From Streptomyces sp. NBC_01294 (GTDB taxonomy: Bacteria; Actinomycetota; Actinomycetes; Streptomycetales; Streptomycetaceae), in NCBI RefSeq assembly GCF_035917235.1, contig NZ_CP108423.1, forward strand, positions 1,550,001-1,614,000: a DNA stretch of 64,000 nt. Direction: 5' to 3'. How positions within the stretch are numbered: position 1 is the first letter of the stretch; each line of letters starts with the position of its first letter. Both the position numbers and the translations under genes were made by a program. Positions 46,256 through 55,358 of this stretch are shown here, in pieces. The notes under the pieces are model-generated. The model made no database searches. It saw only the letters and a list, made by a program, of their open reading frames with translations, and was not told the DNA's origin.

Positions 46256-46864
46256 TCAGACCGCCTCTCCCTGACGGGCGGCCGCGAGGCGGACCGCGTC
46301 GAGGATCTTCTCGTAGCCCGTGCAGCGGCAGAGGTTGCCGGACAGGGCCTCACGGATGTCCTGGTCGGACGGGGAGGAGTTCTCCTCCAGCAGCGCGTCG
46401 GCCTGGACCAGGAGGCCCGGGGTGCAGAAACCGCACTGGACGGCGCCGGCGTCGATGAACGCCTGCTGGATGTTGGAGAGCTCGACGCCCTCGCCGGTCT
46501 GCGAGTCGCCCGGCTTCGCCTGCCACTGCTTGGCCGCGTCAAGGGAGACGCCGCCCTTGCTGCCGCAGCCGCCGCCGGTGCCGCAGGCACCGCCGTGGCC
46601 GTGCTCCTCGCGCTGCTTGGCGAACTCCGCCAGGCCCTCGACGGTCACGACGTCGCGGCCCTCGACCTGGCCGGCGGCGACGAGACAGGAACAGACGGGC
46701 ACGCCGTCGAGGCGGACGGTGCAGGAACCGCACTCGCCCTGCTCACAGGCGTTCTTCGAACCCGGCAGGCCCAGGCGCTCGCGCAGGACGTAGAGAAGGG
46801 ACTCGCCCTCCCACACGTCGTCGGCTTCCTGCTGACGGCCGTTGACAGTGAAATTGACGCGCAT
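46256..46864 (-). CDS. Xanthine dehydrogenase 2Fe-2S subunit with extra Cys/Gly insertion
   Basis: 202 residues from the ATG at 46864. The plant-type ferredoxin cluster is held by 'ACEQGECGSCTV' (Cys40, 45, 48) and Cys58/60. The second cluster domain has 'QCGFCTPG' (144, 147) and 'CRCTGY' (179, 181). Between the two domains, residues ~86-125 form an insertion 'EEHGHGGACGTGGGCGSKGG' with two additional Cys (94, 100) and two His that ordinary ~165-residue homologues lack. It passes electrons from the Mo centre to FAD. The gaps to the neighbouring subunit genes are 2 nt each. Confidence 0.94.
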   Translation of the reverse strand: MRVNFTVNGRQQEADDVWEGESLLYVLRERLGLPGSKNACEQGECGSCTVRLDGVPVCSCLVAAGQVEGRDVVTVEGLAEFAKQREEHGHGGACGTGGGCGSKGGVSLDAAKQWQAKPGDSQTGEGVELSNIQQAFIDAGAVQCGFCTPGLLVQADALLEENSSPSDQDIREALSGNLCRCTGYEKILDAVRLAAARQGEAV

Positions 46865-46866
46865 GA

Positions 46867-47763
46867 TTACGCAGCCCCTTCAAGCGAGCGGCCGTTGCCG
46901 GTACCGCGGTACTGCTCCCAGGTCCAGACGAGCTGGCGGCGAGCCATGATGCCAACCGCGTGACGGCGGTACTTCGCCGTGCCGCGGACGTCGTCGATCG
47001 GGTTGGCCGCGCCGGAGGCGAGGTCACCGAACTGCTTGGCGATCGACGGGGTGATGACCTTGCCGGACTCCCAGAAGCCGCCCTCTTCGAGCGCGGCGTT
47101 CAGGAACTCCTCGGCGGCCTTCGCACGGATCGGGGTCGGCGCGGCCGAACCGATGCCGGTGCGGACCGTGCGGGTCTCCGGGTGCAGCGCCAGACCGAAC
47201 GCGCAGACCGCGATGACCATCGCGTTGCGGGAGCCGACCTTGGAGTACTGCTGGGGGCCGTCCGCCTTCTTGACGTGGACGGTCTTGATGAGCTCGTCGG
47301 CGGCGAGCGCGTTGCGCTTCACGCCGGTGTAGAACTCGTCGATCGGGATCAGGCGAGAGCCGCGTACGGACTCCACCTCGACCTCGGCGCCCGCCGCGAG
47401 CAGCGCGGGGTGGGAGTCACCGGCCGGCGAGGCGCAACCGAGGTTGCCGCCGACGCCGCCGCGGTTGCGGATCTGCGGGGACGCGACCGTGTGCGAGGCG
47501 AGCGCGAGACCCGGGAGCTCCGTGCGGAGGTTCTCCATGATCTGCGTGTACGGGACGGAGGCGCCCAGACGAACCACGTCCTCGCCGACCTCCCACTCCC
47601 GCAGGAGACCGATGCGGTTCAGGTCCAGGAGGTACTCCGGCCGACGGTGGTCGAAGTTGATCTCGACCATCACATCGGTGCCACCCGCAATCGGCACAGC
47701 TGTGGGGAACTCGGCCTTAGCGGCGAGCGCCTCCTCCCAGCTGGCGGGGCGAAGGAAGTCCAT
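46867..47763 (-). CDS. Xanthine dehydrogenase FAD-binding subunit
   Basis: 298 residues from the ATG at 47763. FAD-binding motifs of the CO dehydrogenase medium-subunit/PCMH family are present: 'TAVPIAGGTDVMVEINFDHR' and 'SPQIRNRGGVGGNLGCASPA', followed by the C-terminal CO_deh_flav_C domain. It accepts electrons from the 2Fe-2S subunit and reduces NAD+. It is the first gene of the three-subunit operon and is divergent from the PucR-type regulator across a 254-nt intergenic region that should carry both promoters. Confidence 0.95.
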   Translation of the reverse strand: MDFLRPASWEEALAAKAEFPTAVPIAGGTDVMVEINFDHRRPEYLLDLNRIGLLREWEVGEDVVRLGASVPYTQIMENLRTELPGLALASHTVASPQIRNRGGVGGNLGCASPAGDSHPALLAAGAEVEVESVRGSRLIPIDEFYTGVKRNALAADELIKTVHVKKADGPQQYSKVGSRNAMVIAVCAFGLALHPETRTVRTGIGSAAPTPIRAKAAEEFLNAALEEGGFWESGKVITPSIAKQFGDLASGAANPIDDVRGTAKYRRHAVGIMARRQLVWTWEQYRGTGNGRSLEGAA

Positions 47764-48017
47764 GTGCGGCTCTCTTCTTCTTCATCGTGTCGTTCACTTC
47801 AAGCCAGGAGGCCTACAGGCCCTCGACTGGTCGTTCACGTGCTGTTAACGCGGTGTGGACTCAGTACACCGGCCGCCTATCCCCCGGGTGCAGTCACCGA
47901 AACCATGAAGGAGTTGGCTGACGACCTCCCTCGTCTTGTAGATTCGTATGAAAGGCAGGATGCGACGACCTGCCCGATTTCCAACGGCAACATTCGAGAC
48001 AGATCGGCGGCGACATC

Positions 48018-49697
48018 ATGCGGCTGCGTGCACTGCTGGAAACCGAGGTGCTGGGGCTGCGGCTGCTCGGCGGCGAGGAAGAACTCGACCGGACGGTCCG
48101 CGGGGTCATGACCACCGACCTACGTGATCCCAGCCGGTACCTGTCCGGGGGTGAACTCGTCCTGACTGGCCTGGCATGGAGACGAAATTCAGCCGACTCC
48201 GAGCCGTTCGTACGAATCCTCGCGAGCGCCGGCGTCGCGGGGCTCGCCGCGGGCGAGGCCGAGCTGGGCGCCATCCCGGACGATCTCGTATCGGCCTGTG
48301 TGCGCAACCGGCTGCCGCTGTTCGCGGTGAACGAAGACGTTGCATTCGCCACGATCACCGAGTACGTCGTACGGCAGGTCTCGGGCGAGCGCGCCGGGGA
48401 CCTCGCGGCCGTCGTGGACCGCCATCGCCGCCTGATGACCTCGGGTCCGGCCGGCGGCGGCCCCGACGTGGTGCTGGATCTGCTCACCACCGACCTCGAT
48501 CTCCGGGCCTGGGTGCTGTCCCCCACGGGCCGGCAGATCGCCGGGGCGGGCGAGCCGCTGGCGCCGGGCGTGTGCGCAGCACTGGCGAGCGAGCACCTTG
48601 CGGCGGTCCGGACGGGCCGTAGGGGACCGCACCGGATCTCCATCCAGGGTATTACCTACTCGCTCTTCCCGATCAGGGGACACGGGCGCGGCGCCGCCGG
48701 TCCGGCGGCCCGTGACGTGCGCGAGACCGTGCTCTCGGACTGGCTGCTGGCCGTCGAGGCGGACGCCGGCGACTGGCCCGCCGAGCGCCTGGACCTGCTG
48801 CAGGGCGTCACCCAGCTGATCGCCGTGGAGCGGGACCGGCGCGACGCGGCCCGCACCGTGCGCCGCCGCCTCGCACAGGAGGTCCTCGAACTTGTCCAGA
48901 CGGGTGCCGCGCCCGCCGAGATCGCCGCCCGCCTGCGGGTGGCGGCCCCCGTACTGCTGCCCGGGCTGGGCGCCGCCCCGCACTGGCAGGTCGTCGTGGC
49001 CCGGGTGGACTGGGACGGCGGGGACATCCCCGGCGGCCCGGTGGCCCAGTCGCTGCTGGAGGAGATTCTCGTCGACCCGTCGGTCTCGGGGCCCGAGCCC
49101 TCGGACCGGATCGCCGTCGCCCATGCGGGTGACGAGGCCATCGCGCTCGTCCCGCTGCCCTCGCTGTCCGGGGACGCCGGGGAGGACAAGGGCCCGGACT
49201 CGGCCCTGCACGCCGACGAGCTGCTCGCGACCGTACGGGACCCCCTGGCGGCCGGCCTGGCCGGCGACGGCCGGATCACCCTGGGCGTCAGCGCGGCCGT
49301 GCACTCCGCCGAGGGGCTGCGCGGGGCACTGGAGGAGGCCCGGCACGCCCGCCGGGTGGCCGCGGCGCGCCCGGGCCGGGTCTGCGCGGCGGGCCACCAC
49401 GAGCTGGCCTCGCACGTGCTGCTGCTGCCGTTCGTGCCGGACGACGTGCGCCGCGCCTTCACGGCCCGGCTGCTGGACCCGCTGCGGGACTACGACCGGC
49501 GCCACCGCGCGGAGCTCATCCCGACGCTGGAGGCCTTCCTGGACTGCGACGGTTCGTGGACGCGCTGCGCGACGCGGTTGCACCTGCACGTCAACACGCT
49601 GCGCTACCGCGTCGGCCGGATCGAGCAGTTGACGGGGCGGGACCTGTCCCGGCTGGAGGACAAGCTCGACTTCTTCCTGGCACTGCGCATGAGCTGA
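48018..49697 (+). CDS. PucR-family transcriptional regulator
   Basis: 559 residues from the ATG at 48018. The N-terminal ~130 residues are the purine-catabolism (PucR) sensor domain ('GGEEELDRTVRGVMTTDLRD', 'YLSGGELVLTGLAW'). The middle is a GGDEF-like fold, and the C-terminus is the CdaR/PucR-type HTH ('ALEAFLDCDGSWTRCATRLH'-type region with 'LHVNTLRYRVGRIEQLTG'). Divergent orientation to the xdh operon makes xdh and the permease the likely targets. A promoter-like pair TTGGCT (47914) and TAGATT (47939), with a 19-nt spacer, lies upstream but is weak evidence. The effector is probably a purine or its breakdown product. Confidence 0.93.
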   Translation: MRLRALLETEVLGLRLLGGEEELDRTVRGVMTTDLRDPSRYLSGGELVLTGLAWRRNSADSEPFVRILASAGVAGLAAGEAELGAIPDDLVSACVRNRLPLFAVNEDVAFATITEYVVRQVSGERAGDLAAVVDRHRRLMTSGPAGGGPDVVLDLLTTDLDLRAWVLSPTGRQIAGAGEPLAPGVCAALASEHLAAVRTGRRGPHRISIQGITYSLFPIRGHGRGAAGPAARDVRETVLSDWLLAVEADAGDWPAERLDLLQGVTQLIAVERDRRDAARTVRRRLAQEVLELVQTGAAPAEIAARLRVAAPVLLPGLGAAPHWQVVVARVDWDGGDIPGGPVAQSLLEEILVDPSVSGPEPSDRIAVAHAGDEAIALVPLPSLSGDAGEDKGPDSALHADELLATVRDPLAAGLAGDGRITLGVSAAVHSAEGLRGALEEARHARRVAAARPGRVCAAGHHELASHVLLLPFVPDDVRRAFTARLLDPLRDYDRRHRAELIPTLEAFLDCDGSWTRCATRLHLHVNTLRYRVGRIEQLTGRDLSRLEDKLDFFLALRMS

Positions 49698-49863
49698 GAA
49701 GATCCGTCCCGCGGCCGGAGGCGTCCGACCTGCGGGACGGCTGATGATCCGTCCGGACTTTGTGAAAGAGTTCACCCGACCCCTTGGCCGAGCCTCCGAT
49801 CCGTGCTCTCATTTCGCCCCAGGGCTCAACGATGTGCTGCTTGGTTGCTTTGGGGAGGGCAAT

Positions 49864-50655
49864 GTGGCGGATACCGCCATGTCGGGTGCCGGAACAACCG
49901 GAGGGGACGACCCCCTCCAGCGGGCGATATGGCGGCTGCGTTCGCGCGGCTGTTGGACCGACGCGGCGGCGCTGTTGACGCCGCACGTCGGCAAGGAAGG
50001 CAACGCCGCGGCGGCCGTGCAGCGGACCGCGCTGCTGGTCGAGCGGTGCCTGTTCACGGGCCAGGGCTGGGCCGAGGCCGAGGAGGCGCTGCGGACCGCC
50101 GAGGCGCTCGCGCAGGACGACGACGACCGGGGCGCGGCCGCGTGCGAGCGGGGCCAGCTGGCGTACGCCGCCACCGTGCTCGGCGTACGGGACCGGGCCG
50201 ACGAGGCCCGGTCCGCGCTGGGGCGGGCGGCGGCCCTGCTGTCGCCGGGGTCCCGGACCCGCCCGCTGCTGGACTTCCGCCGCGGGCTCGTCGCCGAGCA
50301 CCTCGCGGACGCCCCGCAGTCGGCCCGGCCGGCGTACCACCGGGCCCACGCCGGGGCCGAGGCCCACGGGGACACCCTGCTGCTGTCCTTCACGTGGCGG
50401 CACCTGGCCGCGCTGGCCCTGCGGGACGGCGAGGTGGCGGAGGCCCGCAAGGGCTTCGCGGAGTCCCTGCGGATCCGGGAGGACCTGGGCTTCCTGATCG
50501 GCACGGCGCCGGCGCTGGCCGCGCTGGCCGAGGCCGAGCCGGAACCGGAGGCCGCCCGCCTGCGCGCGGAGGCCCGCCGCCTGTTCCATCTGCTGGGCGG
50601 CATCCCCACCTGGCTGGCGGACCAACTCCAACCGGCCCCTTCGCCTGCGGCGTAG
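49864..50655 (+). CDS. Alpha-helical repeat (TPR-like) hypothetical protein
   Basis: About 263 residues from GTG at 49864, which has GGGGAGGG just upstream; ATG at 49879 and ATG at 49744 are alternatives. The sequence is a series of amphipathic helices with TPR-like spacing and many small Ala residues ('AQDDDDRGAAACERGQLAYA', 'FRRGLVAEHLADAPQSARPA', 'VAEARKGFAESLRIREDLGF'). No enzyme motif, signal peptide or membrane helix is seen. It is probably a protein-binding scaffold. It follows the PucR gene in the same direction but with its own start region. Confidence 0.75.
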   Translation: MADTAMSGAGTTGGDDPLQRAIWRLRSRGCWTDAAALLTPHVGKEGNAAAAVQRTALLVERCLFTGQGWAEAEEALRTAEALAQDDDDRGAAACERGQLAYAATVLGVRDRADEARSALGRAAALLSPGSRTRPLLDFRRGLVAEHLADAPQSARPAYHRAHAGAEAHGDTLLLSFTWRHLAALALRDGEVAEARKGFAESLRIREDLGFLIGTAPALAALAEAEPEPEAARLRAEARRLFHLLGGIPTWLADQLQPAPSPAA

Positions 50656-50687
50656 CCCCCGGTCAACTACACGGCGCTCCGCGCCCG

Positions 50688-50837
50688 CGCCTCAAACGCC
50701 GGCGAGGCTGAAGATGCCGGGGCTCCGCCCCGCACCCCGCTCCTCAAACGCCGGAGGGGCTGGATGTGGCTGCGGCTACGCCCACTTCTGGGCCGACGCC
50801 GGGCACAATCCAGCCCCGCCGGCGATTGAGGCGCGGG
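50688..50837. repeat. Cluster of three REP-like intergenic elements
   Basis: Two inverted copies (CGCCTCAAACGCCGGCG at 50688-50704 and CCTCAAACGCCGGAGGGG from 50742) and one direct copy (CAGCCCCGCCGGCGATTGAG from 50810) share the core of the elements near 24441. The second and third can pair over about 23 nt (21 matches), so this gap can form a long hairpin. It lies between convergent genes and may help termination. Confidence 0.82.
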
Positions 50838-50876
50838 CGCGGAGCGCCGTTGGGGGTGCGGGCCGGGGCCCGGGGG

Positions 50877-51536
50877 TCAGGAGCCCGCGAAGTGTTCGCG
50901 GACCAGGGACTCGACCACCGGGAGGTCGCGCGCGATCAGCGCCTCCAGCAACGCCGAATGCTCCGCCGCATCGGCGACGAGATCGGCCCGCCGCACCCGC
51001 GGAGCACCCGGCAGGGGCCACTGCGCACGACGGTGCAGCTCCTCGGCCACCTGCACCAGCTGGTCGTTGCCGGCCAGCCGCAGCACCGCCCGGTGAAACG
51101 CCCGGTCCGCCTCCGCATAGCCCGGCAGGTCGCCCGCCGCAGCCGCCTCCGCCGTGGCGGCGGCCGCCGGGCGCAGGTCCTCCCAGGCGTCCGCGGGCAG
51201 CGTACGGGCCAGCCGGAGCATCACGGGGACTTCGAGGAGCGCCCGGACCTCGGCCAGCTCGGCCAGCTCCTTCGGGGTGCGCGACAGAACGCGGAAGCCC
51301 CGGTTCGGGAGGCATTCCACCGCCCCCTCCACGGCCAGTTGCTGCATGGCCTCGCGCACGGGGGTCGCGGAGACCCCGAAGCGCTCCCCCAGCGCCGGGC
51401 CCGAGTAGATCTCCCCCGGCACCAGCTCGCCGTCGACCAGCGCCGCGCGCAGCGCGTCGAGGACCTGACCGCGCACCGAATGGCGCAACACCTTCCGTCT
51501 TTGTGCCGGTACCCGGGCGTGGGCCGTTTCGTGCAC
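50877..51536 (-). CDS. GntR-family (FadR-type) transcriptional regulator
   Basis: 219 residues from GTG at 51536, preceded by GGAGGAGGACC; the further upstream in-frame GTG at 51599 has no ribosome site. The winged HTH is 'VLDALRAALVDGELVPGEIY' followed by 'LGERFGVSATPVREAMQQLA'. The rest is an FCD-type effector domain of six helices ('RALLEVPVMLRLARTLPADA', 'ADRAFHRAVLRLAGNDQLVQ', with metal-site-like Asp/His). FCD regulators usually sense carboxylates; which one is not evident. It is divergent from the FhuF-like gene (143 nt). Confidence 0.92.
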   Translation of the reverse strand: MHETAHARVPAQRRKVLRHSVRGQVLDALRAALVDGELVPGEIYSGPALGERFGVSATPVREAMQQLAVEGAVECLPNRGFRVLSRTPKELAELAEVRALLEVPVMLRLARTLPADAWEDLRPAAAATAEAAAAGDLPGYAEADRAFHRAVLRLAGNDQLVQVAEELHRRAQWPLPGAPRVRRADLVADAAEHSALLEALIARDLPVVESLVREHFAGS

Positions 51537-51632
51537 TCGGTCCTCCTCCGGGTATCGGCCTGTCCTGCCGTCCTGAGAATAGGTGACGGGGCGCGGCACG
51601 GAGTGTGAGGATACGTTTCGGCGAAGATCGGG

Positions 51633-51651
51633 TAAGGTAAGGCTAACCTGT
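51633..51651 (+). promoter_or_regulatory. Iron box (DmdR1/IdeR-type operator) candidate
   Basis: TAAGGTAAGGCTAACCTGT matches 14 of 19 positions of the DmdR1 consensus TTAGGTTAGGCTCACCTAA. It lies 28 nt upstream of the FhuF-like gene's ATG, where an iron-responsive repressor would block transcription. Confidence 0.78.
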
Positions 51652-51679
51652 TAACGATCGCGTGATTCGGTGGTCCGCC

Positions 51680-52549
51680 ATGACCGTCTCGACCCTCCCG
51701 GCCGTCACCTCCGCCCCGCCCGGCTCTGCGGTGGCGGATGCGTACGCCCGGCTGGCCGAAGCGTACGGCGGGCTCCGCGTCGTCGAGCGAGCCGCGCACG
51801 AACCCGTCCCTCGCGGTGTGGGATGGGTCGGCGCGGACGAGCTCGCGGCCGGCGGGCCGGCTCTGGACGCCTTTCTGGCCTGGGACAACGCCCAGGTCCT
51901 GAGGGACTACGGGACCCAGGCGCGCCCCGATGTGATCGCGAGCTTCGGCCTGCACCGGTACGCGTGGCCGGCCTGTCTCCTGATCACCCTCCCGTGGTTC
52001 CTGCACCGGCGGGTCCCCCGGCTCCCGGTCGCGGAGGTGACCTTCCACCGGACCCTCGGCCGGATGGCCGTGCACGTCGAAAGCTTCGCCTGCCTGCCGG
52101 ACGACCCGGCGGCCGCTCTCCCCGGGGCCCGTGTCGTGCCCGACGAGGAGGCGCTGCGCGGTGAGGTGCGGGCTGCGGTGGCCCAGCACCTCGGACCCGT
52201 GCTGGAAGGTTTCGGCCCGCGCATGCGGCGCGGCCGCCGCGCCCTGTGGGGCATGGTGACCGACGAGGTCGTCGAGAGCCTCTGGTACATCGGCAACCTG
52301 CTCGGCGAGGAGCACCGGGCGATGGCCGAGCTGGAGGCGCTCCTGCCCGGCTCGACCGCCCCGTACACCGGGGGCGCGGGGTTCCGTACGCTCACGGGGC
52401 CCGACGGCGGCGAGCTGCCCACCCGGGACCGGGCCAGCTGCTGCTTCTTCTACACGATCAGGCCCGAGGACACCTGTGTCACCTGTCCCCGGACCTGCGA
52501 CGCGGACCGCGTCGCCCGGCTGGCGGAGGCCTCCGCCGCCGCCTCGTGA
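51680..52549 (+). CDS. FhuF-like 2Fe-2S protein (putative ferric-siderophore reductase)
   Basis: 289 residues from the ATG at 51680. Most of it is the helical FhuF-type domain. The C-terminus carries 'ASCCFFYTIRPEDTCVTCPR' with Cys254, 255, 266, 269 and 273. The CC-x10-C-x2-C pattern is the unusual 2Fe-2S site of FhuF ferric-siderophore reductases. An iron box in front of it predicts derepression under iron limitation. No siderophore synthesis or uptake gene is in the window, so the partner siderophore is unknown. Confidence 0.88.
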   Translation: MTVSTLPAVTSAPPGSAVADAYARLAEAYGGLRVVERAAHEPVPRGVGWVGADELAAGGPALDAFLAWDNAQVLRDYGTQARPDVIASFGLHRYAWPACLLITLPWFLHRRVPRLPVAEVTFHRTLGRMAVHVESFACLPDDPAAALPGARVVPDEEALRGEVRAAVAQHLGPVLEGFGPRMRRGRRALWGMVTDEVVESLWYIGNLLGEEHRAMAELEALLPGSTAPYTGGAGFRTLTGPDGGELPTRDRASCCFFYTIRPEDTCVTCPRTCDADRVARLAEASAAAS

Positions 52550-52818
52550 CCACCGGCCGCCCAAGGGTGTCCCGCCGGACGGGGCCCGACGCCCGCTACT
52601 GAGCGTGATCCCGGCACTAACCCACCCCCAGGGGTGGCCGTAATCGAACACAACTCGGCGCACACGGGCGCCAGTTCGAGATACAACACCCTATCCGGCG
52701 GTCCCCGCCCCCCGATGGCGTCCACTTGCCCCGAAACCCGCATGCACGGCTCACCGGCTACGCCACTATGGCGCCCGGAAAGCCGCACGGCCGCAGACGC
52801 GAGGCAAGGGACATCCGC

Positions 52819-53877
52819 ATGAGACTGACCGACATATCGCTGGACTGGCTGCTGCCCGGCAGCCTGCTGATCCTGGGCGTACTTGCGGCAGTTGCGGTAC
52901 TGGCCCGTGGCAAGCGCGAGAGCGAGAAGGCCGCGGCCGACGACAGCTGGGAGCGCAGCGAGGAGCGACGGCGTCGCAAGGAGGCCGTCTACGGAACCGC
53001 CTCGTACGTCCTGCTCTTCTGCTGCGCGGCGGTCGCCGCCGCGCTGTCCTTCCACGGGCTGGTCGGCTTCGGCCGGCAAAACCTCAGCCTCTCCGGCGGC
53101 TGGGAGTACCTGGTCCCCTTCGGCCTCGACGGCGCCGCCATGTTCTGCTCGGTGCTCGCCGTCCGCGAGGCCAGCCACGGCGACGCGGCCCTCGGCTCGC
53201 GCATGCTGGTCTGGCTGTTCGCGGGCGCGGCCGCGTGGTTCAACTGGGTGCACGCCCCGCGTGGCCTGGGCCACGACGGGGCCCCGCAGTTCTTCGCCGG
53301 GATGTCGCTCTCGGCGGCCGTCCTCTTCGACCGCGCCCTCAAGCAGACCCGCCGGGCGGCGCTGCGCGAACAGGGCCTGATCCCGCGGCCGTTGCCGCAG
53401 ATCCGGATGGTCCGCTGGCTGCGGGCCCCCCGGGAGACCTTCGGCGCCTGGTCGCTCATGCTGCTGGAGGGGGTGCGCACGCTCGACGAGGCCGTGGACG
53501 AGGTGCGCGAGGACAAGAAGGAGAGGGAACAGGACCGGCACCGCAGGCGCGATCAGAACCGGCTGGACCGGGCGCGCATCAAGGCGCTGGGCCGGCAGAA
53601 CCGGGCGTTCGGGCGGTCACGCGGCCGCCAGGTCGAACTCCCGGAACTGACCCAGGGAGCGGGCTCCGCGCCGGTCGGCGCGGAGCCGGCCATACCGGAA
53701 ACGGGACAGCTGCCCCTTCGCCGCCGGCCCTCCCTGCAGGCCGTCAACCCCACCGACTCCTTTGACGTGACCGGCACCCGGACGGTGGACCTCACCGCCG
53801 AGGACGACACCCAGACCATTCCCCGGCTGGACTCGCTGGAGCGCAAACTGAAGGATCTGGAGCAGCAGTTCGGCTGA
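52819..53877 (+). CDS. DUF2637 membrane protein
   Basis: 352 residues from the ATG at 52819 ('MRLTDISLDWLLPGSLLILG'). Four to five hydrophobic helices cover residues ~12-175 ('SLLILGVLAAVAVLARGKRE', 'VLLFCCAAVAAALSFHGLVG', 'YLVPFGLDGAAMFCSVLAVR', 'MLVWLFAGAAAWFNWVHAPR'), the DUF2637 pattern. A long charged, partly coiled, cytosolic tail follows, ending in 'LDSLERKLKDLEQQFG'. DUF2637 proteins are found in actinobacterial chromosomes and integrative elements; the function is unknown. The 270-nt gap upstream shows no gene. Confidence 0.85.
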   Translation: MRLTDISLDWLLPGSLLILGVLAAVAVLARGKRESEKAAADDSWERSEERRRRKEAVYGTASYVLLFCCAAVAAALSFHGLVGFGRQNLSLSGGWEYLVPFGLDGAAMFCSVLAVREASHGDAALGSRMLVWLFAGAAAWFNWVHAPRGLGHDGAPQFFAGMSLSAAVLFDRALKQTRRAALREQGLIPRPLPQIRMVRWLRAPRETFGAWSLMLLEGVRTLDEAVDEVREDKKEREQDRHRRRDQNRLDRARIKALGRQNRAFGRSRGRQVELPELTQGAGSAPVGAEPAIPETGQLPLRRRPSLQAVNPTDSFDVTGTRTVDLTAEDDTQTIPRLDSLERKLKDLEQQFG

Positions 53878-53906
53878 CCGCTCCGATCCGGGGAAACGCG
53901 AACCCC

Positions 53907-53936
53907 GCAGGGCCCGCCTGCTCAGGCGGGCCCTGC
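53907..53936. terminator. Bidirectional terminator between DUF2637 and ATP-binding protein genes
   Basis: A perfect 13-bp stem (53907-53919 with 53924-53936) and a GCTC loop overlap the stop codon of the minus-strand gene. It separates the convergent genes. Confidence 0.85.
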
Positions 53937-54428
53937 GCCGTACTGCGGGTCGCGGTGCCCGTCGAGCTCGAACCACACGACCTTGCCGCTGCCCAGGGCC
54001 AGTGCGTCCACGCCCCAGTCGTCGGCGAGTGCCTGCACCAGCACGAGTCCCCGGCCGTGCGTACCGTCGTCGGCGGTCGGTACGTACGGCCGGGGCCTGC
54101 GTGCGGCGTAGTCCCGGACCTCCACCCGTAACCTCGTGGCGGCCAGACTCGCGGACACCTCCGCGCCCCGGTCGGTGTGGACGAGGGCGTTGGTGACGAG
54201 CTCGGTGATCAGCAGCTCGGCCACCTCCGCGGCGTCGGTCCGACACCGGTGGCGCATCAACTCCCGTAGTGCCCCGCGGACTTCGCCCACGGCCTTCAGG
54301 TCGGCCCGGCGCACGCTCCGGGTGATCCGCAGCGTGTCCACCGCTCCCCCGTCCTCACCGGCGGACGGTTCGCGCGGCACCGGCCTCCCTCTTCCCCACA
54401 GCTTCCCGGTCTTCGCCCCCACCCGCAC
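53922..54428 (-). CDS. Anti-sigma-type ATP-binding protein (HATPase_c)
   Basis: 168 residues from GTG at 54428; GTG at 54341 ('VDTLRITRSVRRADLKAVGE'), with its own G-rich site, is an alternative. The GHKL ATP-binding fold is visible: N-box 'ELLITELVTNALVHTDRGAE' and G-box 'TADDGTHGRGLVLVQALADD'. These small RsbW/SpoIIAB-like kinases are abundant in Streptomyces, where they phosphorylate anti-anti-sigma factors or bind sigma factors. No partner gene is adjacent. Confidence 0.88.
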   Translation of the reverse strand: MRVGAKTGKLWGRGRPVPREPSAGEDGGAVDTLRITRSVRRADLKAVGEVRGALRELMRHRCRTDAAEVAELLITELVTNALVHTDRGAEVSASLAATRLRVEVRDYAARRPRPYVPTADDGTHGRGLVLVQALADDWGVDALALGSGKVVWFELDGHRDPQYGAGPA

Positions 54429-54509
54429 GGCGATGTCCCTCCCGTGTCCACGCTCTCGAACTGGTCTACGGGATGCATGCCCCCCGGGCCGTTCCGCACT
54501 CCTGCGGGC

Positions 54510-55358
54510 TTACGGGCGGGGCACGTTGCGCAGGTTGGATCGAGCCATCTGGATCATCCGCCCCACCCCGCCGTCCAGCACGATCTTGCTGGCGGAGAGT
54601 GCAAAACCGGTCACCATTTCGGCGCTGATCTTCGGTGGAATCGACAGGGCGTTGGGGTCGGTCACCACGTCCACCAGAGCGGGCCCCCTGTGGCGGAAAG
54701 CGTCCTTCAAAGCCCCTGTGAGCTGCTTGGGCTTCTCCACGCGGACCCCGTACGCGCCCGCCGCGCGGGCGATCGCGGCGAAGTCGGGGTTCTTGTTCGT
54801 CGTCCCGTAGGAGGGCAGGCCGGAAACCAGCATCTCCAGCTCGACCATCCCGAGGGATGAGTTGTTGAACAGGACCACTTTGACGGGCAGGTCGTACTGC
54901 ACCAGGGTGAGGAAATCTCCCATCAGCATCGAGAAACCACCGTCACCCGACATCGACACCACTTGACGGCCCCGATCGGTGAACTGTGCGCCGATGGCCT
55001 GCGGGAGGGCGTTGGCCATGGAGCCGTGGCTGAAGGAGCCGATGATGCGCCGTTTGCCGTTCGGGGAAAGATAGCGTGCCGCCCACACATTGCACATGCC
55101 GGTGTCGACGGTGAACACGGCGTCCTCGTCGGCCAGTTCGTCGAGGACCGCCGCCACGTACTCGGGGTGGATCGGCGTGTGCTTCTCGACCTTGCGCGTG
55201 TAGGCCTTCACCACGCCTTCACGTCGTCGGGGAGGAAGGCGTTGTACGGGAAGTCCGTGCCGAGCACATCAGCAGGTCGCACTCGTGGGTGGCCTCGTAG
55301 GCCGCGCCGTAGCCGAGCAGTCCGCTCACGCCGACGTCGTAGGGGTTCCCGTACTGGC
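54510..55358 (-). pseudogene. poxB: Decayed pyruvate dehydrogenase/oxidase (poxB-type, TPP-dependent)
   Basis: The C-terminal TPP-binding domain is intact from 55214 to 54510 ('GSFSHGSMANALPQAIGAQF', 'VSMSGDGGFSMLMGDFLTLV', Mg/TPP motif GDG...NN). Upstream, about 55358-55240, the homologous 'NPYDVGVSGLLGYGAAYEAT' is in a different frame after a frameshift near 55262. The ~120 residues that should connect the two segments are deleted, and everything N-terminal to 'NPYDVG' is missing. A full PoxB is about 580 residues. The fragment from 55214 has a GTG but no obvious ribosome site. It is most likely dead. Confidence 0.82.
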
